Positions 8,641-17,744 of a DNA stretch of 63,481 nucleotides are shown piece by piece; the first letter of the stretch is position 1; each line of letters begins with the position of its first letter. Origin of the DNA: Deltaproteobacteria bacterium (lineage in GTDB: Bacteria; Myxococcota_A; Polyangia; JACPQR01); assembly GCA_016190375.1 (NCBI GenBank), contig JACPQR010000068.1:1-63481 (forward strand), given 5' to 3'. The translations under genes and the position numbers were made by a program. Below the pieces are notes generated by a model. It was not told where the DNA came from. It did no database searches and saw only the letters and a program-made list of their open reading frames with translations.

Positions 8641-9897
8641 ATGCGCCGGGCCGCGCTGATCCTCTCCGCCTTGCCCGGGCTGACCTGGTCGGCCACGACG
8701 CGAGCCGATCCCCCGACCGGGTATGTCTCGGCCGTGGCTTCGGAGCCGGACCTCGAGCCCTTCGCGGCCCAGGTGGTGGATTCGGTTCGAGCAGAGCTGG
8801 AGAGGGGAGGGCACCTCGCCCTCGCGGCCGCCGAGGCGAGGGTCCACGGCCTCGAGGCCGAGACCTCGAGCGACCTCGACCGCGCCCGCGGGCTGTACGC
8901 GGCCGGTCGAGAGGCGTACGACGACCTCGAGCTCACGGAGGCGGTCACGAAGCTGACTCGCGCGATCGCGCTCTTCGACACGCACCTTCGCGCCCTCGAC
9001 GATTTCGACGTCTACGTCGACGCTCTTCTCCGACTCGGCGCAGCCCGGGTGCTGAACGGCAACGCTCGTGACGCAGACGCCGCATTCGTGCGGGTCTACA
9101 CCCTGGCGCCCCAGCGAACGCCCGACCCCGAGATCTATCCGAGCGAGGTGGTCACGCGCTTCGCCGAGACGGTGGCGCGAGCCCGGCGAGCAGGGTCCGG
9201 CGCCCTCGAGGTTCAGAGCGAGCCTGCAGGCGCGTGGGTGTACGTGGACGGTAGCCTCCGTGGCCGCGCCCCCGTGCGAGTCGACGACATGGCGGCAGGG
9301 AGCCACGTCGTTCGGGTGAGGTCCCCCGGCTTCGCGGACAGGGCGGCGGCCGCGTCGGTGCGCGCGCGGCGCTCGGAGTCGCTCACGCTGGAGCTCGAGC
9401 CGGTGGACGGCATGCAGGAAGTCCCGTCGCTCGTTTCCCGGCTGTCGATCGACGTTCCTGGTGGCACCGTCGAGGAGCTCGGGCGCGCAATCGAGGTCTC
9501 GCGGGTCGTGCTCCTCGTCTTCTCGGCGGGGCCCGAGGGGGAGGTCGCGCTCGACGTGCGTCGATACGACGTCGGATCGGGTGCCGCGCCAGTTCGCCGG
9601 ACGGCTTCGCTCAGCCAGGACGCGGTCGGGGTCGAGGAGGTGGTCCGCCTCGCGCTGGAGGTCGTCCGAGCGCAGGCCGGCGAGGTCCAGACTCGGGTGC
9701 GCGTCTCGAACCACCTGCCTCCGCCTCCACCCCCCCCGGCCACTCGAGGTGGTATCACGACCCGGTGGTGGTTCTGGACCGGCGTCGGTGCGGTCGTCGT
9801 CGGCGGCGTCGTCTTGACGGTTGCGCTGGCCTCGTCGGGCGGCGGCCGTCCACGAGGTGATGGCTCGATGGGCGAGGTCGTGATGAGCTTCCGATGA
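8641..9897 (+). CDS. PEGA-domain membrane protein, copy 1
   Basis: 418 residues. A signal peptide (MRRAALILSALPGLTWS) leads to a TPR-like helical region (about residues 60-180), then a PEGA domain (EVQSEPAGAWVYVDGSLRG, about residues 193-245). After a second helical domain come a proline tract (PPPPPPPATRG) and a C-terminal membrane segment (WWFWTGVGAVVVGGVVL). PEGA domains are beta-sandwich surface modules common in Myxococcota. It overlaps the next gene by ATGA. The downstream protein has the same architecture, so the two are tandem paralogues. Confidence 0.8.
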   Translation: MRRAALILSALPGLTWSATTRADPPTGYVSAVASEPDLEPFAAQVVDSVRAELERGGHLALAAAEARVHGLEAETSSDLDRARGLYAAGREAYDDLELTEAVTKLTRAIALFDTHLRALDDFDVYVDALLRLGAARVLNGNARDADAAFVRVYTLAPQRTPDPEIYPSEVVTRFAETVARARRAGSGALEVQSEPAGAWVYVDGSLRGRAPVRVDDMAAGSHVVRVRSPGFADRAAAASVRARRSESLTLELEPVDGMQEVPSLVSRLSIDVPGGTVEELGRAIEVSRVVLLVFSAGPEGEVALDVRRYDVGSGAAPVRRTASLSQDAVGVEEVVRLALEVVRAQAGEVQTRVRVSNHLPPPPPPPATRGGITTRWWFWTGVGAVVVGGVVLTVALASSGGGRPRGDGSMGEVVMSFR

Positions 9898-11207
9898 GAA
9901 AGACCACGATCGTCCTCTCAGGGCTCCTGTGCTCGCTCTGGGCGCGCGCCCAGACACCGCCACCGGAGCTGCCTGCCGCTGGGCCCGAGAGCTCTGCCTC
10001 GACCGACGCGGCGTCCGGAGAGGAGCAGCACAAGGTCTCCGTGACCGCGTTCTTCTTCGTGAACGGGCAGACGACTGCGCCCGCCGCGGTGGGCGTGACG
10101 GCGGCGCTTCGCCGCGGACTGCTCGACAACGACGAGCTGGAGTTCAAGGACCCGACCGACGCGATGAGCACCACCGAGCGACGCGACGCGGCCGATGCCG
10201 CGGTCGCGCTCCTGCAGGAAGCACGCAGGCTGGTCGAACAGGGGTCCTACGCCGAGGCGCAGCCGCACCTCACCGAGGCGCTCAGCCGGTTCGAGGAGAA
10301 CCTGGCCCTCATAAAGAAGAAGGACCTGACCGACGCCCTGATGCTGCTCGGCGTGGTTCAGTGCGGCACGCGGCGAAGGAACGACTGCGTCGACACCTTC
10401 GTCCGCGTTCTGACCTTCCGCGACGGACTGGTGTTCGATCCAGCCCGCTATCCGGCGATGGCAGCCCCCGCGTTCGAGCAGGCCCAGGAGAGGCTGCGCC
10501 GGATTGCCAGAGGATCGATCGAGGTCCGGACGGAGCCGGAAGGAGCCGAGGTCTTCGTCGACGGGCGTTCGCGTGGCGCCTCGCCGCTCGTGATCGAAGG
10601 GCTGCGAGTCGGCGATCACTACGTGACGATCAAGCTGCCGGGCTACGAGAAGTTCGCGGCACGTCTCTCGGTCGCACGCGACTTCCAGCAGACGTACGAG
10701 TACCAGCTCGAGCGTTCGGACCAATTCGTGGTGCTCCAGCAGGCGCTCCGAAGGGTGCCGCCCGAGATCGGCGCCGAGCGTGCCGGGCCCGCGATCCGCG
10801 AGCTGAGGGACGTGCTCTTCGTCGATCAGGTGGTCCTGGGAAAAATTGACGATCAGGCGGGCCAGCTCGCGATCGACGTCTGCCTGTACGACCTCAGGAC
10901 CGGGCTGAGGCTCAAGCAGCTCCGCCTGAACGGCCGGCTTTCGGAGCCCAATTCGCTCGCGGACCTGGCGCGACGGCTCTACTCGGGAGTCGACCTTCGA
11001 GGCTTCGTCGAGGCTCCGCCCCCTCCGCCGCCGCCCCCACCGCCGCCTTCACGCTCCGTCTTCACCAAGTGGTGGTTCTGGGGAATCGTGGGCGTCGTCG
11101 TCGCCGGCGGGTTGGTCGTCTATGGGTTCTCGGACGAGCTCGCGCCAGACGTCGAGAGCGGCACGACCAGGGTGGACTTCCGGATCCAGACCTCGAGCGG
11201 TGAGTGA
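9894..11207 (+). CDS. PEGA-domain membrane protein, copy 2
   Basis: 437 residues, paralogous to its upstream neighbour and overlapping it by ATGA. In order: signal peptide, TPR-like helices (ALLQEARRLVEQGSYAEAQ), PEGA domain (EVRTEPEGAEVFVDGRSRG), a second domain with VDQVVLGKIDDQ, a polyproline tract before residue 385, and a C-terminal membrane segment (WWFWGIVGVVVAGGLVVYG) with a short tail. The same layout with divergent sequence suggests an old duplication and perhaps a hetero-oligomer. Role unknown; probably envelope-associated. Confidence 0.8.
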   Translation: MRKTTIVLSGLLCSLWARAQTPPPELPAAGPESSASTDAASGEEQHKVSVTAFFFVNGQTTAPAAVGVTAALRRGLLDNDELEFKDPTDAMSTTERRDAADAAVALLQEARRLVEQGSYAEAQPHLTEALSRFEENLALIKKKDLTDALMLLGVVQCGTRRRNDCVDTFVRVLTFRDGLVFDPARYPAMAAPAFEQAQERLRRIARGSIEVRTEPEGAEVFVDGRSRGASPLVIEGLRVGDHYVTIKLPGYEKFAARLSVARDFQQTYEYQLERSDQFVVLQQALRRVPPEIGAERAGPAIRELRDVLFVDQVVLGKIDDQAGQLAIDVCLYDLRTGLRLKQLRLNGRLSEPNSLADLARRLYSGVDLRGFVEAPPPPPPPPPPPSRSVFTKWWFWGIVGVVVAGGLVVYGFSDELAPDVESGTTRVDFRIQTSSGE

Positions 11208-11224
11208 CCGTCCGGCTCAGGCTC

Positions 11225-11815
11225 TCAGGCCTGGGCGGGGGGCTCGTCCTTGGCCTGCGCGCGGTAGAAGTCGGCGTCGTACTCGCGCCCGGTCCCCAGC
11301 TCCCGTGAGCGGACCATGAGGAAGTGGACGATCTGGTCGATCACCTCGAACCGGGTGGTCAAGGCGTAATAATCCTCGACCCGCACCGGGGCGGCACGCT
11401 CGAGCTGGGCGCGCAGGTCCGCGAGCGCGTCGTCGGAGGTCACGATGGTCGCTCCCAGGCCAGCGGTATCCTCGAGCTGGATGGCCTCGACGGCCATTCC
11501 GATCGGGTTGAAATAGAGAAAGCACCGGGCGAACTCCACCCTCCAGGAGGAGAACTCGGAGCCGGGGGCGTGCCAGCGGCAGTCGAAGGACCTGCGGAGG
11601 ACCTCGCCGAAGTACGCGCCCACGGCGGGTGCCACGAGCCGCACGATCTCCGCCTGCGCCGTGCCCCGGGCCTTCCTCAGGTACTCGTCCAGGATAGGAA
11701 GCGTGTCGGGGGTGTAGTCGAGCTCGGCGCCGACAGCCCGCCGCACGTAGTCGACGCAGGCGAGGGCCAGCTCGGCCACCTGGCTGGGCGGTGCCGTCCG
11801 TGCGGACTCGGTCAT
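11225..11815 (-). CDS. Hypothetical protein
   Basis: 196 residues, not recognised. Mostly helical and soluble, without signal peptide or membrane segment. Notable stretches are IVRLVAPAVGAYFGEVLRR, FNPIGMAVEAI and FEVIDQIVHFLMVRS. A TAGACT -10-like hexamer ends 11 nt before the ATG. It converges with the PEGA pair and diverges from the phosphoesterase at 11914. Confidence 0.7.
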   Translation of the reverse strand: MTESARTAPPSQVAELALACVDYVRRAVGAELDYTPDTLPILDEYLRKARGTAQAEIVRLVAPAVGAYFGEVLRRSFDCRWHAPGSEFSSWRVEFARCFLYFNPIGMAVEAIQLEDTAGLGATIVTSDDALADLRAQLERAAPVRVEDYYALTTRFEVIDQIVHFLMVRSRELGTGREYDADFYRAQAKDEPPAQA

Positions 11816-11875
11816 GGTCCACGAGCAGTCTACACCCCCTGGCCCGATCGGCGAGCCGCGAGGGCCCTCTCGCGA

Positions 11876-11905
11876 TGGACACTGGCAAGGGCGCTCCCCT
11901 ATAAT
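11876..11905 (+). promoter_or_regulatory. Consensus promoter of a leaderless phosphoesterase mRNA
   Basis: TGGACA at 11876-11881, an 18-nt spacer and a perfect TATAAT at 11900-11905. The ATG at 11914 begins 8 nt after the -10, so the transcript start should coincide with the start codon. Confidence 0.7.
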
Positions 11906-11913
11906 CTGCGGGC

Positions 11914-12651
11914 ATGCGCCTCGGCATCTTCAGCGACGTCCACGCCAACATCGAGGCCCTGTCGGCCGTGCTCGAGGCGTACCGGTCGGAACGGATCGAC
12001 GTCTACCATTGTCTCGGCGATACGGTGGGTTACGGAGCATCGCCGAACGACTGCGCCGACCGTATTCGCGGCCTCGCGAGGCACACGATCCTGGGCAACC
12101 ACGACGCGGCGGTCGCGGGTCGGATGGACTACTCCTACTACTACGAGGCGGCCCGGCACGCGCTCGACACACACGCCGCGCTCTTGAGCTCGGACAACAT
12201 GGAATGGCTGAAGTCGCTTCCGTACTCCATGCCGCTCGACGACGTCGACGTGATGCTCTCGCACGGCTCGCCGATCCGGCTCGAGGAGTTCGAGTACATC
12301 TTCGCGCCGGAGCAGGCTCGCGAGTGCCTGCCGTACTGGGACGAGCTCAAGCAGGTGACCTTCATCGGACACTCCCACCTCTGCAAGGTGTTCGCCTTGC
12401 AGCCCGGTGAGGCGACGGAGCTGACCGCGAAGAAGATCACGCTCAACCGGAACCAGAAGTACATCATCAGCGTCGGCAGCGTCGGCCAGCCGCGCGACTA
12501 CGACAACCGGGCCAGCTACGTGACCTTCGACACGGACACGCGCGAGTTCGAGTTCAAGCGGGTCGAGTACGACATCGAGTGCTCGGCGCAGAAGATCTTC
12601 GACGCGAAGCTCGAGCGCAACTTCGGGCACCGTCTCTTCATCGGCGTCTAG
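11914..12651 (+). CDS. Calcineurin-like metallophosphoesterase (YfcE/ApaH-like)
   Basis: 245 residues. All dimetal motifs are present in order: FSDVHAN, GDTVGYG, GNHD, SHGSP and GHSH. Such proteins hydrolyse phosphodiesters or dinucleoside tetraphosphates; the substrate is not evident. The GDTVGYG form is typical of the small single-domain bacterial subgroup. The promoter at 11876-11905 predicts a leaderless mRNA. The stop overlaps the 3' end of the convergent RNA methyltransferase gene. Confidence 0.88.
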   Translation: MRLGIFSDVHANIEALSAVLEAYRSERIDVYHCLGDTVGYGASPNDCADRIRGLARHTILGNHDAAVAGRMDYSYYYEAARHALDTHAALLSSDNMEWLKSLPYSMPLDDVDVMLSHGSPIRLEEFEYIFAPEQARECLPYWDELKQVTFIGHSHLCKVFALQPGEATELTAKKITLNRNQKYIISVGSVGQPRDYDNRASYVTFDTDTREFEFKRVEYDIECSAQKIFDAKLERNFGHRLFIGV

Positions 12652-13787
12652 AGATCCCAGTAGAGAAGCCGGCAGCGGATCGGTCCGTTCCGGACCTCGC
12701 GCGACCAGCGAGGCCGAGGGCCGATCGCCCGTTCGAAGCGAGGATTGCCGCTGAGCGCGACCAGACTCACTCCTGCCCGCGCCCTGACGCAGCGCGCGAA
12801 GTCCTCGTAGAGCGAATCGAGGTCGCGCGCGGCCAGCCGGTCGCCGTACGGTGGGTTGACCGCGATCAGCGTTCCGGCCCCGCCGACGTCGACGGCGCGC
12901 GCGTCGCCGCGCTGAAAGACGATGTCCCGGTCGACACGAGCCCGAGCGGCATTCGCCCGGGCGGCCTCGAGGGCGGCCGGGTCGGAGTCGATCGCGACCA
13001 GCGGAGCGGGCACGCGGGGCAGCTCGGCGGCGCGGGCCTCGCCGCGGATCCTCTCGAGCGCGACGCGCGCCCCATCGTCGAACGACGCCCAGCGCTCCAT
13101 TCCGAGACGACCGGCTCGCGGCGCGATCCGCCGGGCGATCCGCGCGGCCTCGATCGCGAGCGTGCCGGAGCCCGTCATCGGGTCCAAGAAGCTCCTCGTG
13201 CCGTCGTACCTGGCCGCGAGGACGACCGCCGCTGCGAGCGACTCCTTGAGCGGGGCGGCCGTGGGGGCGACGCGGTAGCCACGCCGGTGCAGCGGCCCGC
13301 CGGCCAGGTCGAGAAAGAGCTCGGCGCGGCCGCGGCCAATGTGCGCGATCACGAGGACATCCGGGTCCCTCCGGTCCACCGACGGTCGCTCGCCGCCCGA
13401 CGCATCGCGGATCCGATCGACGATCGCATCCTTGATGACCTGCGCCGCGAAGATCGAGCTCGCGAAGGGGCCTTCGTTCTGGCTTGCCGACTTCACCTTG
13501 ACCGCTATTGTCGTGCGAGCCGTCGCGTGCTCGGTCCAATCGATCGCGCGTGTGCCCTCGTAGAGCGCCCGCTTCCCGTCCCCGTCGAGCACGAAGACGC
13601 CGACCTCCTCGAGGACGCGCACCGCCACCCTCGAGTGGACCGCGGCGCGGGCGCCGTCGAGGCGATTGCCGTCGAGCTCGACGGTGCCCGCGCGGCCCGC
13701 CCTGCAGTCGAGGCCGAGCGAGCGAAGCTCGTGGACCAGGAGCGACTCGGTCCCTGTCGCGGCGGTGACGATCAGGCGGCCGGTCAT
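12648..13787 (-). CDS. THUMP-domain RNA guanine-N2 methyltransferase (RlmL/TrmN-like)
   Basis: 379 residues. An N-terminal THUMP/ferredoxin-like RNA-binding part (about residues 1-160) is followed by a Rossmann methyltransferase: SAM-binding FLDPMTGSGTLAIEAA and the catalytic NPPYGDR (N-P-P-Y), typical of exocyclic-amine methylation of 23S rRNA G2445 or tRNA G6. Its first codon overlaps the DNA glycosylase stop (ATGA), so the two form an operon. Which RNA is the target cannot be decided from the sequence. Confidence 0.85.
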   Translation of the reverse strand: MTGRLIVTAATGTESLLVHELRSLGLDCRAGRAGTVELDGNRLDGARAAVHSRVAVRVLEEVGVFVLDGDGKRALYEGTRAIDWTEHATARTTIAVKVKSASQNEGPFASSIFAAQVIKDAIVDRIRDASGGERPSVDRRDPDVLVIAHIGRGRAELFLDLAGGPLHRRGYRVAPTAAPLKESLAAAVVLAARYDGTRSFLDPMTGSGTLAIEAARIARRIAPRAGRLGMERWASFDDGARVALERIRGEARAAELPRVPAPLVAIDSDPAALEAARANAARARVDRDIVFQRGDARAVDVGGAGTLIAVNPPYGDRLAARDLDSLYEDFARCVRARAGVSLVALSGNPRFERAIGPRPRWSREVRNGPIRCRLLYWDL

Positions 13788-14395
13788 CGCCCGATGATCT
13801 CGAGCGGCCGGCGGGGCGGCCCCACCCACTCGCTGTCGACGTCGAAGAACCGGTAGGGATGCTCCATGCCTCTCGAGAGGCCGATCCGGCGGCTGACGCC
13901 GATCCTCGGGGCCCGACCGGTCCTCGCCAGGAAGTAGAGCGGACCCTGCTCGACGTCGGCGCCGTAGAGCTCGAGCCCGATCCCAAGGGCCTGCGTCAGC
14001 TTGCCGGGGCCGTTGGCGAGCGCGGGATCCACGGCGCCGCCTCGATTCTGGCGCATGCCCTCGATGCCCTCGAGGGGCTCTACCGCCCGGATGAGCACCG
14101 CCGCGCACCGACCGTCGGCCTCCGTCACCACGTTGAGACAGGTGTGCATCCCGTAGGACCGGTAGACGTAGATGTGGCCGGGCGGACCGAACATCACGCT
14201 CGTTCGCGGAGTGATGCCGCCGTGTCCGTGCGCTCCCGGATCGGTACCGTCTCCGACGTAGGCCTCGACCTCGACCACCCGGACCATGGCGCATCGCCTG
14301 CCATTCGGTGCGTGGACGAGCCGCGTCCCGACGAGGTCCTTGGCGACCTCGACGCAGGGGCGATCGAAGAAGGGGCGGCGGAGGCGGCGACGCAT
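13784..14395 (-). CDS. mpg: 3-methyladenine DNA glycosylase (AAG/MPG type)
   Basis: 203 residues, usual length for the family. It removes alkylated purines in base excision repair. Family motifs: DLVGTRLVH, the catalytic-Glu region VVEVEAYVGDGTDPGAHG, and HIYVYRSYGMHTCLNVV. The ATG at 14395 is chosen because family similarity starts within a few residues; a TATCAT hexamer lies 11 nt upstream. It overlaps the RNA methyltransferase (ATGA). Confidence 0.88.
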   Translation of the reverse strand: MRRRLRRPFFDRPCVEVAKDLVGTRLVHAPNGRRCAMVRVVEVEAYVGDGTDPGAHGHGGITPRTSVMFGPPGHIYVYRSYGMHTCLNVVTEADGRCAAVLIRAVEPLEGIEGMRQNRGGAVDPALANGPGKLTQALGIGLELYGADVEQGPLYFLARTGRAPRIGVSRRIGLSRGMEHPYRFFDVDSEWVGPPRRPLEIIGR

Positions 14396-14440
14396 TCGGC
14401 GCCGGCATGATAGCCTGCGCGCCCAGGCCCGCCAGAGCTC

Positions 14441-15106
14441 ATGCACGACGAAGGCGTCATCAAGTTCAGCACCGAGCATCGGAGCTGTCCGGCGGCGCGG
14501 GACCGCACCGGCGGGCTGGCTTGCGCCCTGTCGGCCTGGCGAGAGATCCTCGCCCAGACCGGGCTCGTCGGTCAGGACCCTTCCCGCTACGACGGCCTTG
14601 GCTTCGGCAACGTCAGCGGGCGGCTCGGCCCGTTTCCCGGCGACCGGGGCCGGCGGAGATTCCTGATCACCGGAACGCAGACCGGAGGAAGGTGCCGGCT
14701 CTCGGTCGAGGACTTCTGCATCGTCGAGGCGTACGACGAATTGCGAAACTGGGTTCGCAGCGCGGGCCCCGTCCTCCCCTCGTCGGAGTCGCTGACGCAC
14801 GGGGCGATCTACGATCTGTCCCCGGCCATCCGGTTCGTGCTCCACGGGCACTGCCCCGTCATCTGGAGGCAGGCGGCGGCGCTCAGGCTGCCGACCACGG
14901 CCCAAGATGTCGCGTACGGAACGCCCGAGATGGCTCGCGAGGTGCGCCGGCTCTACCGGAGCTCCTCCTTGCCGGACACGCGGATCCTGGCCATGGGCGG
15001 GCACGAGGACGGCGTCATCACGTTCGGCTCGTCGGTCGACGATGCGGGCAAGACCCTCGTCGCCGCGCTCGCGCGGGCGTACCAGCGGATCTGCCTGGTC
15101 TGCTGA
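14441..15106 (+). CDS. Class II aldolase/adducin-family protein
   Basis: 221 residues. Motifs fit the class II aldolase fold: GFGNVSGR, the phosphate-binding TGTQTGG, SSESLTHGAIYDL and the metal site VLHGHCPVIW, with a later GGHEDG. Members are zinc aldolases or epimerases acting on sugar phosphates or dehydratases; the substrate is unclear. The GDRGRRR insert near residue 70 is unusual. It is divergent from the mpg gene. Confidence 0.75.
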   Translation: MHDEGVIKFSTEHRSCPAARDRTGGLACALSAWREILAQTGLVGQDPSRYDGLGFGNVSGRLGPFPGDRGRRRFLITGTQTGGRCRLSVEDFCIVEAYDELRNWVRSAGPVLPSSESLTHGAIYDLSPAIRFVLHGHCPVIWRQAAALRLPTTAQDVAYGTPEMAREVRRLYRSSSLPDTRILAMGGHEDGVITFGSSVDDAGKTLVAALARAYQRICLVC

Positions 15107-15132
15107 GTGGCCCGAGGAGAGCCGCCTTGGGA

Positions 15133-15138
15133 TAAGAT
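15133..15138 (+). promoter_or_regulatory. -10 element of a leaderless promoter for the 15146 lipoprotein
   Basis: TAAGAT ends 7 nt before the GTG at 15146. This supports that codon as the start. Confidence 0.45.
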
Positions 15139-15145
15139 CCTCCGC

Positions 15146-17029
15146 GTGCGCGGGGCAATGGCGCTCATGGCCGCGGTCTGGCTCGGTGCGTGCGGTGACG
15201 CAGGCGGGCGCGCCGACGCGGGCGGCGGCGACGACGCGGGCGATCCTCTGTGCTCCGGCGTGAGCTGCGCGCCCGGATCGGAGTGCGACGACGGAATCTG
15301 CGTGCCGGTCGATCCGTGCACGGGAGTGGTCTGCGAGAACCCCGGGGACGTGTGCTCGGGCGGCAGGTGCGTCTCGGGCAGCGCGGACGCCGACGGGGAT
15401 GGATTCGCGGCGCGCGACGACTGCGACGATTCCGACCCGGCCACGAACCCCGGAGCGCTCGAGATCTGCAACGGACGGGACGACGACTGCGACGACCGCA
15501 TCGACGAGTGGCTCGACGCGGATGGTGACGGCGTCTTGCCCGAGTGCGGCAGGACCGTCCCGTGGGACTGCGACGATGGCGACGCGGACGTGCGCCCCGG
15601 CGCCGACGATCCGTGCGACGGCCGCGATCAGGACTGCGACGCGATCGACGGCGACGCGCAGTCGTGCTGCTCGGGCCGGAGCACGGACCTCCAGACGGAT
15701 GGCGCGAACTGCGGAGCGTGCGGCGTCGCGTGCGCGTCCGGCGAGACCTGCGAGGGCGGAGTCTGCGGCTGCGGCGGGCAGCGGTGCGCCGAGGGCTCGG
15801 CCTGCTGCGACGGCGATTGCATCGACGTGCAGGCCGATGCGGACAACTGTGGCGCCTGTGACAGAAGGTGCATGCGCAACAACCTCTGCGTCGAGGGGCA
15901 CTGTGGGTGCGACAGGGAACAAGACTGCCTGGGCGAGACGATCTGCTGCGAGCCGACCTGCGTGGATACGACCTCGGATCCTGCAGATTGCGGCGCGTGC
16001 GGCGCTCCCTGCGAGCCGGGCGAGACCTGCTGTGACGGGACGTGCGCGGACATGGCGGCCGATGCGACGAGCTGCGGCGCCTGCGGAGTACCTTGCGGCC
16101 CAGGCGAAGCGTGCGTCCAGGGCGAGTGCCGCTGTGGCGAAGGAGCCGTGGACTGCGACGAGGCGCGCGGCGAGACGTGCTGCGGGGACTCGTGCGTGCG
16201 ATCGAAGAGCGACACCGGGAACTGCGGCGGCTGCTCCGCCGCCTGCGGTCCGGCAGAGGTGTGCTGCTCGGGGATCTGCCGTCGACTCGACGACTTCTCG
16301 ACCCAGGCGTGCGGGAACTGCAAGACCACCTGCGACGCATCCGAGGGCTGCTTCGAAGGATCTTGCCAGTGCGGTCGGGGCGGTCCCGATTGCGACGGGA
16401 GCCCCGCCTCGACCTGCTGCGCGGACGAGTGCCTCGACGTTCGCGCGGACACCTCCAACTGCGGCGGCTGCGGAGTGACGTGCGACGCGGGCGAGGCCTG
16501 CTGCGAAGGATCCTGCGTCGACCTGGCGGCCGACCCGGCGAACTGCGGGGTCTGCGGCCTTTCCTGCGCCGAAGGCGAGGTCTGCTGCAGCGGGAGCTGC
16601 GCGGCGCTCGGCACGGACGAGGCCAACTGCGGGAGCTGCGGCACGGCGTGTGGCGCAGAGGAGTCGTGCTGCGGCGGCGGCTGCACCACGCTCGACGGCG
16701 ACGAGGCGAACTGCGGGGGCTGCGGGGTCGTGTGCGGCGCCAACGCGACCTGCTGCTCCGGCGGTTGCGCCATCCTCGCGACGGACGAAGCCAACTGCGG
16801 AGCGTGCGGGAGCTCCTGCGGGGCGCGGACCTGCTGCGCCGCGGTGTGTAGCGCGATCAACTCGGACGAGCAGAACTGCGGCGGTTGCGGCATCGCATGC
16901 GGCGGCGCCCAGACCTGCTGCTTCGGCGGGTGTGTGAACACGAGCATCAGCACCCAGCATTGCGGCGGTTGCGGCAACGCCTGCGGGGCCGGCCAGGCAT
17001 GCTCCCTGGGGACCTGCGTCCCGCTGTGA
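15146..17029 (+). CDS. Cysteine-rich lipoprotein with MopE motifs and 13 NCGxCG repeats
   Basis: 627 residues. A lipoprotein signal ends at Cys16 (AAVWLGAC). Next are two MopE-type metal-binding segments (DADGDGFAARDDCDDSDPA and ICNGRDDDCDDRIDE), known from myxobacterial surface proteins. About 450 residues then hold 13 copies of a roughly 35-residue unit of the form CCxGxCxxLxxDxxNCGxCGxxC, from NCGACGVAC to HCGGCGNAC. Cysteines must form many disulfides, so it is extracytoplasmic. It resembles the MXAN_6577-like cysteine-rich family. The GTG start is supported by the -10 element 7 nt upstream. The stop abuts that of the convergent protease gene (17029|17030). Confidence 0.85.
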   Translation: MRGAMALMAAVWLGACGDAGGRADAGGGDDAGDPLCSGVSCAPGSECDDGICVPVDPCTGVVCENPGDVCSGGRCVSGSADADGDGFAARDDCDDSDPATNPGALEICNGRDDDCDDRIDEWLDADGDGVLPECGRTVPWDCDDGDADVRPGADDPCDGRDQDCDAIDGDAQSCCSGRSTDLQTDGANCGACGVACASGETCEGGVCGCGGQRCAEGSACCDGDCIDVQADADNCGACDRRCMRNNLCVEGHCGCDREQDCLGETICCEPTCVDTTSDPADCGACGAPCEPGETCCDGTCADMAADATSCGACGVPCGPGEACVQGECRCGEGAVDCDEARGETCCGDSCVRSKSDTGNCGGCSAACGPAEVCCSGICRRLDDFSTQACGNCKTTCDASEGCFEGSCQCGRGGPDCDGSPASTCCADECLDVRADTSNCGGCGVTCDAGEACCEGSCVDLAADPANCGVCGLSCAEGEVCCSGSCAALGTDEANCGSCGTACGAEESCCGGGCTTLDGDEANCGGCGVVCGANATCCSGGCAILATDEANCGACGSSCGARTCCAAVCSAINSDEQNCGGCGIACGGAQTCCFGGCVNTSISTQHCGGCGNACGAGQACSLGTCVPL

Positions 17030-17665
17030 TCAGGGCCCCGGGCTCGCGGGGCACGCCTCGCCGGGTGGCGGACGGAGCTCTCCCGAGCGAAGGAAGCGCA
17101 AGGCGTGGGACCTGATCCGCCGAGCCTGCCGCTCGTCGAACGACGAGGTCGCACCGCGCCCGACGTAGCTCATGAGGTTCTTGGCGACCCGCGTGTGGGG
17201 GTTGCCGAAGAAGTGGCCCAGCTCGTGGGCGAGCGTCGTGGGCATGGCGTCCGAGGACAGGATCACGAAGTGCTTGCCCCTACGGCCGCGGGGGCGCCAG
17301 TGGACGCCCATCCTGAAGAGGCTCGGGTCGTCCACGTCGCGCAGCGTCGCCACGACGAAGACGTTGATCACCGAGTCCAGAAGGAGCCGTCCCAGCGCGT
17401 GACGATCGGCCCTGGTCTCGAGCGCCGGTGGAGCCTCCTGGGGCGCGAGGAACCTCGTGCTCACCACCCGGAAGCAAACCCCGTGCGGCAGGAAGAGACG
17501 GTTCGCACTGCCGACCTCGAGGTCGAGCCACCCGGCGTCGACGACGGGCTCGTCTCCCTCCCGGGTCAAGGCGATCGAAAGCGGCAGCACGGGCACTTCC
17601 TGGGCAACCAGGGCGACCGGGCGCAAGACGACTGCGGCGAGCGCGCCGAGGGCGACAACACGCAT
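17030..17665 (-). CDS. Secreted zinc metalloprotease-like protein
   Basis: 211 residues from ATG 17665 with signal peptide MRVVALGALAAVVLRPVALVAQ. Zinc site HELGHFFGNPHT (HExxHxxGxxH, metzincin type), followed by NLMSYVGRG, which supplies a Met-turn-like segment. Size and layout suggest a minimal exported protease. A GTG at 17704 would add 13 residues. A long hairpin (17745-17826) lies between this gene and the divergent membrane protein gene. Confidence 0.75.
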   Translation of the reverse strand: MRVVALGALAAVVLRPVALVAQEVPVLPLSIALTREGDEPVVDAGWLDLEVGSANRLFLPHGVCFRVVSTRFLAPQEAPPALETRADRHALGRLLLDSVINVFVVATLRDVDDPSLFRMGVHWRPRGRRGKHFVILSSDAMPTTLAHELGHFFGNPHTRVAKNLMSYVGRGATSSFDERQARRIRSHALRFLRSGELRPPPGEACPASPGP

Positions 17666-17744
17666 CCGCAGGGAAGACGCGCAGGCTCCGACGGCGTAAC
17701 GCACCGTTGCACCGCGCGTGGCAGATTGCCTCACGGGCGCCCCC

